A DNA stretch of 19,513 nucleotides from NCBI GenBank assembly GCA_964346355.1, contig CAYFUH010000028.1, positions 1 to 19,513 of the forward strand, given 5' to 3'. The stretch comes from UBA6115 sp964346355 (GTDB taxonomy: Bacteria > Bacillota > Clostridia > Christensenellales > Aristaeellaceae). Below the pieces are notes generated by a model. It saw only the letters and a program-made list of their open reading frames with translations, had not been told where the DNA came from and did no database searches. The position numbers and the translations under genes are program-made. Positions within the stretch are counted from its first letter, which is position 1. Each line of letters starts with the position of its first letter. This document shows, piece after piece, positions 1 through 6,942 of the stretch.

Positions 1-20
1 CGAAACAGCGTAATCGTTAT

Positions 21-49
21 TTGACAAACATCTATACCCTGCGTATAAT
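21..49 (+). promoter_or_regulatory. Consensus sigma-A-type promoter of the opp operon
   Basis: TTGACA at 21-26 and TATAAT at 44-49 are separated by 17 bases, a perfect match to the vegetative promoter consensus. Transcription should start near 55-57, about 88 bases before the oppB start. A promoter this close to consensus is expected to be strong unless repressed, and a dyad overlapping the -10 box is listed separately. Confidence 0.85.
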
Positions 50-68
50 TAACCGGTATATGCAGGGT
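36..68. promoter_or_regulatory. Inverted repeat over the opp -10 box, candidate operator
   Basis: ACCCTGCGTATA (36-47) and TATATGCAGGGT (57-68) are inverted copies with one mismatch in 12 positions, separated by 9 bases. The left arm covers the start of the -10 hexamer and the right arm covers the first transcribed bases. Because the left arm lies upstream of the expected start site, it cannot fold as an RNA hairpin. A binding site for a dimeric repressor is the simplest reading. The regulator is not identifiable in this window. Confidence 0.6.
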
Positions 69-70
69 GT

Positions 71-99
71 CTGCTGGAAAAACAAGGTTTTATCAGCAG
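71..99 (+). other. Stem-loop in the opp 5' leader
   Basis: CTGCTG (71-76) pairs with CAGCAG (94-99). After a wobble pair and one mismatch, AAAAC (79-83) pairs with GTTTT (87-91), leaving a 3-base loop. A smaller hairpin, GATGC-CTG-GCATC, follows at 106-118. No U-tract follows either, so neither looks like a terminator; a role in RNA stability or translation is possible but unproven. Confidence 0.45.
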
Positions 100-143
100 A
101 TGACAGATGCCTGGCATCATTGGAATGAAGGTGAGTTGTTAGA

Positions 144-1073
144 TTGAACACAAAGACCTTGTTTTACATCTTAAAGCGGATTCTGCTGGCTGTCACCACC
201 ATCTGGGTGGTGATTACCATCACCTTTTTCCTGATGCACGCGGTGCCGGGCGGCCCCTTTATCGGTGAGAAGGCCATTTCCAAGGAGGCCCAGGCGGCGC
301 TGGAGGCCAAATATGGCTTGGATAAGCCGCTGCTTGAGCAGTACACCACCTACCTGGGCGATATTGTCACAAAGTTTGATTTTGGTCCTTCGCTTAAACA
401 GCGCGGGCGCAGCGTCATCAACATCATCCTAACCGGCATGAAAACCTCTGCCAAACTGGGGCTGATTGCCGCCGCGGGCGCTGCGGCAACCGGCATCATC
501 CTGGGAGCGGTGGCAGCCCTGCGCCGCAACAAGTTCATCGATAAGGTCATCATGGTCATCACCACAGCCTTTGTATCGATGCCTTCCTTTATCATGGGCT
601 CACTTTTATTGATTTTGATATCCGTCAACCTGAAGTGGCTGCCGGCCAACGGCAGCACCACCCAGGGGCTGATTTTGCCGGTAATCACCCTGATGCTCTA
701 CCCCCTGGCCTATATCACGCGCCTCACGCGCTCCTCCATGCTGGATGTGCTGGGGCAGGATTATATCCGCACCGCCAGGGCCAAGGGGGTATCCGGGCGC
801 AATGTTATCTACGGGCACGCGGTCAAAAACGCGCTGATTCCCGTCATCACCTATATCGGCCCCATGCTGGCATTTATTGTCACAGGGTCCATGGTGGTGG
901 AGCAAATCTTTGCCGTGCCCGGCATTGGGCGGCAGTTTATCTCCAGCATCACCAACCGCGACTACACCATGATCATGGGCACCACCATCTTCCTGGCATC
1001 GCTCATCGTCATCATGAACCTGATTAGCGACATCCTCTACAAGGTTGTCGACCCCCGTATCGAGTTTGATTGA
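144..1073 (+). CDS. oppB: Oligopeptide ABC transporter permease OppB
   Basis: This is one of two membrane subunits forming the peptide channel of an Opp/Dpp-type importer. The 309-residue length fits the family. The N-terminus contains a membrane segment (about residues 9-31), followed by the HAVPGGPF stretch typical of OppB/DppB. Further hydrophobic segments fall near 100-125, 135-160, 175-190, 230-255 and 280-300. The cytoplasmic EAA-like loop that contacts the ATPases lies around TARAKG at 210-215, and the C-terminal half has the VEQIFAVPGIG motif. The start is a TTG at 144, preceded by AAGGTGAG at 127-134; no better ATG is present. It is the first gene of the opp operon and is separated from oppC by 15 bases. 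Assignment to peptide rather than nickel or other Dpp-like substrates rests on the neighbouring OppA-like protein. Confidence 0.93.
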   Translation: MNTKTLFYILKRILLAVTTIWVVITITFFLMHAVPGGPFIGEKAISKEAQAALEAKYGLDKPLLEQYTTYLGDIVTKFDFGPSLKQRGRSVINIILTGMKTSAKLGLIAAAGAAATGIILGAVAALRRNKFIDKVIMVITTAFVSMPSFIMGSLLLILISVNLKWLPANGSTTQGLILPVITLMLYPLAYITRLTRSSMLDVLGQDYIRTARAKGVSGRNVIYGHAVKNALIPVITYIGPMLAFIVTGSMVVEQIFAVPGIGRQFISSITNRDYTMIMGTTIFLASLIVIMNLISDILYKVVDPRIEFD

Positions 1074-1088
1074 TTCAGGAGGCGTGCT

Positions 1089-2147
1089 TTGACACCCAAA
1101 CATAAACCGTTCAGCCTGCACATTGACGCGGACGCGTTTTTACCGGCCAGCGAGAAGGACAAGGAGTACTTCAGCCAGCTGCGCCCGTCCACCACCTTTT
1201 TCAAGGACGGGGTGAAGCGGCTGCTTAAAAACGGGGTCGCCACCGTCAGCTTGGTTTTGATTGTGGTGATTACCCTGGCCAGTATCATCATTCCCTCCGT
1301 CTGGCCGTATTCCTATGAAAGCATGCTGGGCGTCAGCCCCGGACGGCCGGTGGACAGCAGCTACAACAACTTGAAGCCCTTTGAATACGGCAAGACAGAG
1401 AAAGCCCGGATTGAGGCCGGCGAAAAAGTCTTCCCGCACATCTTCGGCACGGATTCCCACGGGCGGGATTATTTTATCCGTGTCGTGTACGGCACGCGTA
1501 TTTCGCTGGCGGTCGGCTTTTTCGCCAGCATCATCGTGCTGTTAATCGGCATGACCATCGGCTCCATCGCCGGCTATTTTGGCGGCAAGGTGGACCTGAT
1601 TATCATGCGCATTGTGGACATCATCTATTCGCTGCCGGACATGCTGGTCATCATCCTGCTGGCGGTGGTATTGGGCAAGGTGCTCAACACCGAGGGCACC
1701 ATTCTTGAAAAGATCGGCTCCAACATCATCAGCATGTTCATTGTGTTTGGCCTGTTGTACTGGGTGAGCATGGCGCGCTTAATCCGCGGGCAGATCCTCT
1801 CCCTGCGCGAGCAGGAGTACGTGCTGGCCAGCATGGTGACAGGCGCCAAGGGCAGGTGGATCATCATGAAGCACCTGCTGCCCAACAGCATCAGCGTGGT
1901 CATCATCTCCACCGCCCTGCAAATTCCCAACGCCATCTTTACGGAAAGCTTCCTCTCTTTCCTGGGCCTAGGCGTCAACGCGCCCATGCCCTCCCTGGGT
2001 TCGCTGGCCTCCGACGCCTTAAACGGCATCTCCTCCTACACCCACCGGCTGGTCTTCCCCGCCCTGGTCATCTGCCTGATTGTCTTGTCACTCAATCTGT
2101 TTGGGGATGGGCTGAGGGATGCCTTTGACCCCAAACTCAACGCGTAA
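1089..2147 (+). CDS. oppC: Oligopeptide ABC transporter permease OppC
   Basis: This is the second channel subunit, pairing with OppB in the cytoplasmic membrane. The 352-residue protein has a hydrophilic N-terminal tail of about 50 residues and a first membrane helix near 53-75. An external stretch ends in the family motif FGTDSHGRDYF, and the BPD_transp_1 permease domain follows. The EAA-like loop is ASMVTGAKG, followed by the OppC/DppC-like ESFLSFLGLG segment. It is slightly longer than many OppC proteins because of the extended tail and external loop. The start is TTG at 1089 with AGGAGG at 1077-1082. The gene end is followed immediately by the oppD ribosome binding site, AAAGGAGG at 2146-2153, suggesting translational coupling. 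Confidence 0.92.
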   Translation: MTPKHKPFSLHIDADAFLPASEKDKEYFSQLRPSTTFFKDGVKRLLKNGVATVSLVLIVVITLASIIIPSVWPYSYESMLGVSPGRPVDSSYNNLKPFEYGKTEKARIEAGEKVFPHIFGTDSHGRDYFIRVVYGTRISLAVGFFASIIVLLIGMTIGSIAGYFGGKVDLIIMRIVDIIYSLPDMLVIILLAVVLGKVLNTEGTILEKIGSNIISMFIVFGLLYWVSMARLIRGQILSLREQEYVLASMVTGAKGRWIIMKHLLPNSISVVIISTALQIPNAIFTESFLSFLGLGVNAPMPSLGSLASDALNGISSYTHRLVFPALVICLIVLSLNLFGDGLRDAFDPKLNA

Positions 2148-2160
2148 AGGAGGACGGAAA

Positions 2161-3201
2161 TTGCATCTGCTTGAAGTCAAAGACCTGCACACCTCCTTTT
2201 TTACCGACGCGGGTGAGATCAAGGCGGTGGATGGCGTGTCCTTTTATCTGGACCGCGGGAAGATCCTGGGCATTGTGGGCGAGTCCGGCTCCGGCAAATC
2301 GGTGACGGCCTATTCCATCATGCGCATCCTGGCGCCCACCGGCCGCATTGTCAGCGGCAGCATCAACCTGGCAGGTCAGGAGATCGTGGGCGCGGATGAA
2401 CGGGTCATGCACACCATCCGCGGCAACAAGATTTCCATGATCTTCCAGGACCCGATGACCTCGCTCAACCCCACCTACACGGTAGAGCACCAGTTAATGG
2501 AAGGCATCCTGCTGCACACCAAGCGCAACCGGCATGAAGCGCGCGAACGCGCGCTTGAGATGCTGCGCCTGGTTCATGTGAACGAGCCGGAAAAGCGCAT
2601 GAAGCAATACCCCTTTGAGCTCTCCGGCGGCATGCGCCAGCGTGTGATGATCGCGATGGCGCTGGCTTGTGAGCCGGATATCCTCATCGCCGATGAGCCC
2701 ACCACCGCGCTGGACGTCACCATCCAGGCGCAGATTCTGGAGTTGATCCAGGACTTGCAGCACAAGATGGGCATGTCGGTCATTTTAATCACGCATGATT
2801 TGGGTGTAGTCGCCCAGATGTGTGATGAGGTAGTGGTCATGTACGCCGGCACCATCTGCGAGCAGGGCACCGCGGACGAGATCTTCTACAACCCCAGGCA
2901 CGAGTACACGAAAGGTTTACTGCGCTCCATCCCCACAGCGTCCAACAACCATCAGCGCCTGCAGCCCATCTCCGGCACGCCCATTGACCTGCTCAACATG
3001 CCAAAAGGCTGCCCCTTCGCGCCGCGTTGTGACAGCGCAATGAAAATCTGCCTCAGCCAGCGGCCGGAGAAACTGGTCATCAACCCCTATCACTACGCAG
3101 CCTGCTGGATCAACGTCAGGGACGGCCTGGCGCATCCGGAAGGCCTTTTGCAAGAGGCGCAAACCCTCACCGCGAGCAAGGCAGGTGATTCCCATGAGTG
3201 A
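2161..3201 (+). CDS. oppD: Oligopeptide ABC transporter ATP-binding protein OppD
   Basis: This is a cytoplasmic ATPase that powers peptide uptake with OppF. The 346-residue protein has Walker A GESGSGKS (40-47), the ABC signature LSGGMRQR (154-161) and Walker B ILIADEP (174-180). The C-terminal oligopeptide/dipeptide extension has cysteines at 284, 290, 297 and 315. The chosen start is TTG at 2161, seven bases after AAAGGAGG. The frame is open to an ATG at 2119, but that lies inside oppC with no ribosome binding site, and the product from 2161 begins right at the conserved HLLEVKDL strand. The end overlaps the oppF start by 8 bases, a sign of coupled translation. Confidence 0.93.
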   Translation: MHLLEVKDLHTSFFTDAGEIKAVDGVSFYLDRGKILGIVGESGSGKSVTAYSIMRILAPTGRIVSGSINLAGQEIVGADERVMHTIRGNKISMIFQDPMTSLNPTYTVEHQLMEGILLHTKRNRHEARERALEMLRLVHVNEPEKRMKQYPFELSGGMRQRVMIAMALACEPDILIADEPTTALDVTIQAQILELIQDLQHKMGMSVILITHDLGVVAQMCDEVVVMYAGTICEQGTADEIFYNPRHEYTKGLLRSIPTASNNHQRLQPISGTPIDLLNMPKGCPFAPRCDSAMKICLSQRPEKLVINPYHYAACWINVRDGLAHPEGLLQEAQTLTASKAGDSHE

Positions 3202-4183
3202 TACATATCAGCGCAAGCCCCTGGTTGAGGTGAAGGACCTCAAGCAGTATTTTGACATCAACATGGGCTTTTTCCGCACCAAGCCGCTCAAGGCGGTGGA
3301 CGGCGTCACATTCAGCATTCAAAAAGGGGAGACGCTGGGTTTGGTCGGCGAATCCGGCTGCGGCAAAACCACCGTGGGCCGCACCATGCTGCACCTGTAC
3401 AAGCCCACCGGCGGTGAGGTCTGGTATGACGGCAAAAAAATTGAAACCGCGGACGACATCCGCCAGATGCGCAAGAAGGCCACGATGGTCTTTCAGGACC
3501 CCTACTCTTCCCTTAACCCGCGCATGACGGTCAACGACATTATCGCAGAACCCCTGGACGTGCACCATATGTACGCCACCAAGCAGGAGCGCAACGCCCG
3601 GGTGCTGGAGTTGATGGATTATGTGGGCCTCAACAGCGAGCACGCTGCCCGCTATGCCCATGAGTTCTCCGGCGGCCAGCGCCAGCGCATCGGCATCGCC
3701 CGGGCGCTCGCCATCAACCCGGATTTCATTGTGTGCGATGAGCCGGTGTCCGCGCTGGACGTGTCCATCCAGGCGCAGGTCATCAACATGTTTGACAACC
3801 TGCAGGAAAAACTTGACCTGACCTATCTGTTCATCGCCCATGACCTTTTAGTCGTGCGCCATATCTCCACCCGCATTGCGGTGATGTATCTGGGCAAGAT
3901 GGTGGAACTGGCGCCGGCGGAGGAGATCTACAACCGACCCCTGCACCCCTACTCGCGCTCCCTGCTGTCGGCTGTGCCGATTCCGGACCCCAAGGTGGCG
4001 CGGGCCAACAAGCGCATTGTGCTCTCGGGTGATATCCCAAGCCCCCTCAACGCCCCCAGCGGCTGCCCTTTCAGGACGCGCTGCAAGTACGCGGCGGAGG
4101 AATGCGCGCAGTCCATGCCCCCCTTTGAGGAGGTGGAAACCGGCCGCTTCGTCGCCTGCCACCGCCTGGCTTACATCGACTAA
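3194..4183 (+). CDS. oppF: Oligopeptide ABC transporter ATP-binding protein OppF
   Basis: This is the second ATPase of the importer, expected to form a heterodimer with OppD. The 329-residue protein carries Walker A GESGCGKT (52-59), the signature FSGGQRQR (158-165) and Walker B FIVCDEP (178-184). Its C-terminal extension repeats the four-cysteine pattern at 291, 297, 304 and 322. ATG at 3194 is preferred, with AGGTG six bases upstream; an in-frame GTG at 3185 overlaps that site and is unlikely. The gene overlaps oppD by 8 bases and is followed, after a 57-base gap holding a small hairpin, by oppA. Confidence 0.93.
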   Translation: MSDTYQRKPLVEVKDLKQYFDINMGFFRTKPLKAVDGVTFSIQKGETLGLVGESGCGKTTVGRTMLHLYKPTGGEVWYDGKKIETADDIRQMRKKATMVFQDPYSSLNPRMTVNDIIAEPLDVHHMYATKQERNARVLELMDYVGLNSEHAARYAHEFSGGQRQRIGIARALAINPDFIVCDEPVSALDVSIQAQVINMFDNLQEKLDLTYLFIAHDLLVVRHISTRIAVMYLGKMVELAPAEEIYNRPLHPYSRSLLSAVPIPDPKVARANKRIVLSGDIPSPLNAPSGCPFRTRCKYAAEECAQSMPPFEEVETGRFVACHRLAYID

Positions 4184-4194
4184 CCGGATTCCTG

Positions 4195-4211
4195 CGATGC
4201 TAAAGGCATCG
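4195..4211 (+). other. Small stem-loop between oppF and oppA
   Basis: CGATGC (4195-4200) and GCATCG (4206-4211) form a perfect 6-base-pair stem with a 5-base loop. There is no U-tract, so full termination is unlikely. In transporter operons such hairpins often act as RNA processing or stability elements that raise binding-protein output; here that is inference. Confidence 0.45.
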
Positions 4212-4240
4212 ATTGGATATACAAAGAAGGAGGAACCACC

Positions 4241-6001
4241 ATGAAAAAGGTAGTAGCACTGTTACTCGCCCTGGTTATGACCCTCAGCGTGATGACAACG
4301 GTTTTCGCGGAAAGCAAATCGTCCATCTCCGTATCGCTGGCGTCAGAACCTGACACGCTGGACCCTGCCCTCAACTCCGCGGTGGATGGCGCGACAATGA
4401 TCGTTCATCTGTTCGCCGGCCTGTCCACCTGGACTAAGAACGACGAAGGACAGTTTATCATCGTTCCGGACCTGGCTGTGGAACTGCCCGAGGGCGTCCT
4501 CAACGAGGACGACACCGTCACCTATACCTACACCCTGAAGGATGGCCTGGTCTGGTCTGATGGCCAGCCGCTGACCGCGAAGGATTTTGAGTTCGCGTGG
4601 AAACGCGCCGCCAGCGCCGATCTTGGCGCTGACTATGGCTACATGTTTGAAGTTATCAAGGGCTATGGCGAGGAGCTGGCTGTCAAAGCGCTGGACGACA
4701 AAACCCTGGAAGTGACCATCAACAACGTCATTCCCTACTGGAATGAGCTGCTGGCCTTCCCCACCTATTTCCCCGTGCGCGAGGACGTGGTGTCCAACGA
4801 AGCCTGGGCAACCGATCCGTCCACCTATGTTGGCAACGGCCCCTACACCATGACCGGCTGGGAACATGACAGCGTCATCACCCTGACCAAGAACCCCAAA
4901 TACCATGCCGCGGACACCGTGCTGATGGAAGAGATCAAGGCTTTCCTGTCTGATGACTCCAACAACATGTTGGCCAACTTCAAAAACGGAACCTGGCTGC
5001 TGATTGATGATGTGCCCGTCTCCGAGATTGCCAGCCTCAAGGAAGAGTATCCCAACGAGTTTGTCATCGCCGGCCAGCTGGGCACCTACTATGTCAACCT
5101 GAACGTCAACAAGAACCTGCTGCCCCAGGGCAGTGAATTGACCGGCGTGGACGCCCAGAAGGCCAACGAGGAAATCCGCAAGGCAATCACCCTGCTGTTT
5201 GATCGCAACTACATCGTCACCAGCATCGCCCAGGGCGGCCAGCAGCCCGCGTCCACCTTTGTCGCGGCAGGCTTGACCGACGCGGACGGCTCCACCGAGT
5301 TCTACCAGAACGCCGGTAACAACGATGGCTTTGCAGGCTACTACAACGTGTCCGAGGATGCCTACATGGCCAACTTCGAAGCGGGCATGGAAACCCTGAA
5401 AAAGTTCTACGCCTTTGATGAAGCCACCGGCATGTTCAAGGACTTCCCGACGCTTGAGTACCTGTACAACACCTCCGCAGGCCACAAGGCCATCGCGGAA
5501 TACCTGCAAAGCGTCCTGGCCGGCATCGGCATCACCATGAACCTGGTCAACCAGGAGTGGGCCACCTTCCTCAACACCCGCAAACAGGGTGATTACGAAG
5601 TCGCCCGCAACGGCTGGATTGGTGACTACAACGATCCCATCTCCTTCCTGGATATGTGGACCAGCGAATCCGGCAACAACGACGTGCAATTCGGCAAGGG
5701 TGACCACGCGGATGTCGCCATGTACAACCTGGATCTGACGCCCTTTGGTCTGGATGTGAAGGTTGAGAACGGCACCTGGGCACAGACCTATGACGTGCTC
5801 ATCAAGGCCATCAAGGGCAGCACCAACACCGAGCACCGCTTCGCCATGATGCACCTGGCCGAGGACATGCTGATGGCGACCGGCTGCCTCATCCCGATTT
5901 ACTACTACACCGACTTGTACATGGTGGACAGTAGCGTGCAGGGCTTTTTCTCCATCCCGCTGGGGTACAAGTACTTCAAGCAAGTCACCATCGCCAAGTA
6001 A
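4241..6001 (+). CDS. oppA: Oligopeptide ABC transporter substrate-binding protein OppA
   Basis: This is the extracytoplasmic receptor that captures peptides and passes them to OppBC. At 586 residues it fits the large SBP_bac_5 family. Family features include LASEPDTLDPAL just after the signal peptide, AKDFEFAWKRA, and GNGPYTMTGW. Residues 1-23 form a signal peptide (MKK, a hydrophobic core, then TTVFA before Glu24). No cysteine follows the core, so the usual lipobox is absent and cleavage by signal peptidase I after Ala23 is predicted. This is unusual for a monoderm importer. ATG at 4241 is preceded by AAGGAGGA. It is the last gene of the operon, whereas many opp operons place oppA first. Peptide length preference cannot be read from the sequence. 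Confidence 0.92.
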   Translation: MKKVVALLLALVMTLSVMTTVFAESKSSISVSLASEPDTLDPALNSAVDGATMIVHLFAGLSTWTKNDEGQFIIVPDLAVELPEGVLNEDDTVTYTYTLKDGLVWSDGQPLTAKDFEFAWKRAASADLGADYGYMFEVIKGYGEELAVKALDDKTLEVTINNVIPYWNELLAFPTYFPVREDVVSNEAWATDPSTYVGNGPYTMTGWEHDSVITLTKNPKYHAADTVLMEEIKAFLSDDSNNMLANFKNGTWLLIDDVPVSEIASLKEEYPNEFVIAGQLGTYYVNLNVNKNLLPQGSELTGVDAQKANEEIRKAITLLFDRNYIVTSIAQGGQQPASTFVAAGLTDADGSTEFYQNAGNNDGFAGYYNVSEDAYMANFEAGMETLKKFYAFDEATGMFKDFPTLEYLYNTSAGHKAIAEYLQSVLAGIGITMNLVNQEWATFLNTRKQGDYEVARNGWIGDYNDPISFLDMWTSESGNNDVQFGKGDHADVAMYNLDLTPFGLDVKVENGTWAQTYDVLIKAIKGSTNTEHRFAMMHLAEDMLMATGCLIPIYYYTDLYMVDSSVQGFFSIPLGYKYFKQVTIAK

Positions 6002-6020
6002 CACCCTCTGTTAACCCCGG

Positions 6021-6050
6021 CCCGGGCGGCCTGCGCTGCCCGGGCATTTG
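6021..6050 (+). terminator. Terminator-like hairpin after oppA
   Basis: CCCGGGCGGC (6021-6030) pairs with GCTGCCCGGG (6035-6044) through 10 pairs, one of them G-U, with a 4-base loop. Only a short CATTTG follows, so the U-tract is weak. It sits 20 bases after the oppA stop and most likely ends the opp transcript. Confidence 0.65.
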
Positions 6051-6064
6051 CTATTCACCATTGA

Positions 6065-6096
6065 TTGATATGATGCCGTGTTTTGGGTGGTATAAT
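6065..6096 (+). promoter_or_regulatory. Promoter of the zinc peptidase gene
   Basis: A perfect TATAAT at 6091-6096 is preceded by TG at 6088-6089, making an extended -10. The nearest -35-like hexamer is TTGATA at 6065-6070, with a long 20-base spacer, which the extended -10 could offset. Confidence 0.6.
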
Positions 6097-6138
6097 AGCA
6101 GTGCAATCATGTTTTTATGCTGTTGAGAGGAGACTGTT

Positions 6139-6834
6139 ATGCCGCTGTTTTATGATCCCACCTTCCTGCTGCTGATTCCGGCCTTCCTGCTGGCCCTCTG
6201 GGCGCAGAGCATGGTCAAATCTGCCTATAAAAAATACAGCCGCCTGCCCACCCAAAAGGGCATCCGGGCGGCGGAGGCCGTCACGCGCATGCTGCATGAC
6301 GCCGGCAACCACAACGTGGGCTTGGAGCGGGTGCCCGGCGCGCTGACGGACCACTACAACCCCAAGACCGAGGTGCTCAGCCTGTCTGAGGAGGTGTACA
6401 ACTCCTCCAGCGTGGCCGCGGTCGCGGTGGCGGCGCACGAGGCAGGCCACGCCATGCAAAAGCACGAGGGCTATGCGCCCCTGGGCCTGCGCAGCGCCAT
6501 TGTGCCGGTGGTCAACATCGGTTCAAGCCTCAGCATGCCCCTGTTTATCCTGGGCATCGTCATGTCCTTTCAGCCCCTGGTCTGGGCAGGCATTGTGCTG
6601 TTTTCCCTGGCGGTGCTGTTTGCCCTGATTACCCTGCCCACAGAGTTTAACGCGTCCTCCCGCGCACTCCGGATGCTGACCACCAGCGGCATCATCACCA
6701 CGCCGGAGGAGGAGCGGGGCGCCAAAGCCATGCTGCGCGCCGCCGCCATGACCTATGTGGCCAGCGCCATCGGCGCCATGCTGCAATTGCTGCGTCTCAT
6801 CCTAATCGCGGGCAACTCGCGCTCCCGGGACTGA
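6139..6834 (+). CDS. YugP-family membrane zinc metallopeptidase
   Basis: This is predicted to be an integral membrane neutral zinc peptidase related to Bacillus subtilis YugP (Zn_peptidase_2 family); substrates of this family are not established. The 231-residue protein has an N-terminal hydrophobic segment (about 7-25) and the zinc-binding HEAGH at 100-104, whose two histidines bind the metal and whose Glu101 is catalytic in such motifs. A hydrophobic pair follows near 125-175, and a final membrane stretch lies near the C-terminus. The length matches the family. ATG at 6139 follows GAGAGGAG with good spacing. The gene has its own promoter and a strong downstream terminator, so it looks like a single-gene unit. 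Confidence 0.85.
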   Translation: MPLFYDPTFLLLIPAFLLALWAQSMVKSAYKKYSRLPTQKGIRAAEAVTRMLHDAGNHNVGLERVPGALTDHYNPKTEVLSLSEEVYNSSSVAAVAVAAHEAGHAMQKHEGYAPLGLRSAIVPVVNIGSSLSMPLFILGIVMSFQPLVWAGIVLFSLAVLFALITLPTEFNASSRALRMLTTSGIITTPEEERGAKAMLRAAAMTYVASAIGAMLQLLRLILIAGNSRSRD

Positions 6835-6847
6835 CCTGCTGATGACT

Positions 6848-6878
6848 CGCGGCCAACCCGGCCGCGTGTTTGTTTTTT
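6848..6878 (+). terminator. Intrinsic terminator after the zinc peptidase gene
   Basis: CGCGGCC (6848-6854) and GGCCGCG (6860-6866) form a perfect 7-base-pair stem with a 5-base loop, followed by TGTTTGTTTTTT. It lies 13 bases after the stop codon. Confidence 0.85.
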
Positions 6879-6898
6879 GTGCTTTGATTGTTTATAAT
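6870..6898 (+). promoter_or_regulatory. Promoter of the MATE exporter gene
   Basis: TTGTTT at 6870-6875 and TATAAT at 6893-6898 are 17 bases apart. The -35 box is built from the T-rich tail of the preceding terminator, giving a compact terminator-promoter junction. Confidence 0.6.
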
Positions 6899-6942
6899 TA
6901 AAGCGTCTGTTAGGATCAATTCATCGACTGATAGGGGGTTCT

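Noticed and set aside
36..68. The opp dyad as an RNA terminator or riboswitch
   Set aside because: Its left arm is upstream of the predicted transcription start, so the transcript would not contain both arms.
2119..2160. Upstream ATG start for OppD
   Set aside because: It lies inside oppC without a ribosome binding site. TTG at 2161 follows AAAGGAGG and begins at the conserved first strand.
4343..6004. A 553-codon open frame on the minus strand opposite oppA
   Set aside because: It lies wholly antisense to a clear OppA gene, has Val/Gly/His/Asp-rich composition typical of shadow frames in GC-rich DNA, and has no family motif.
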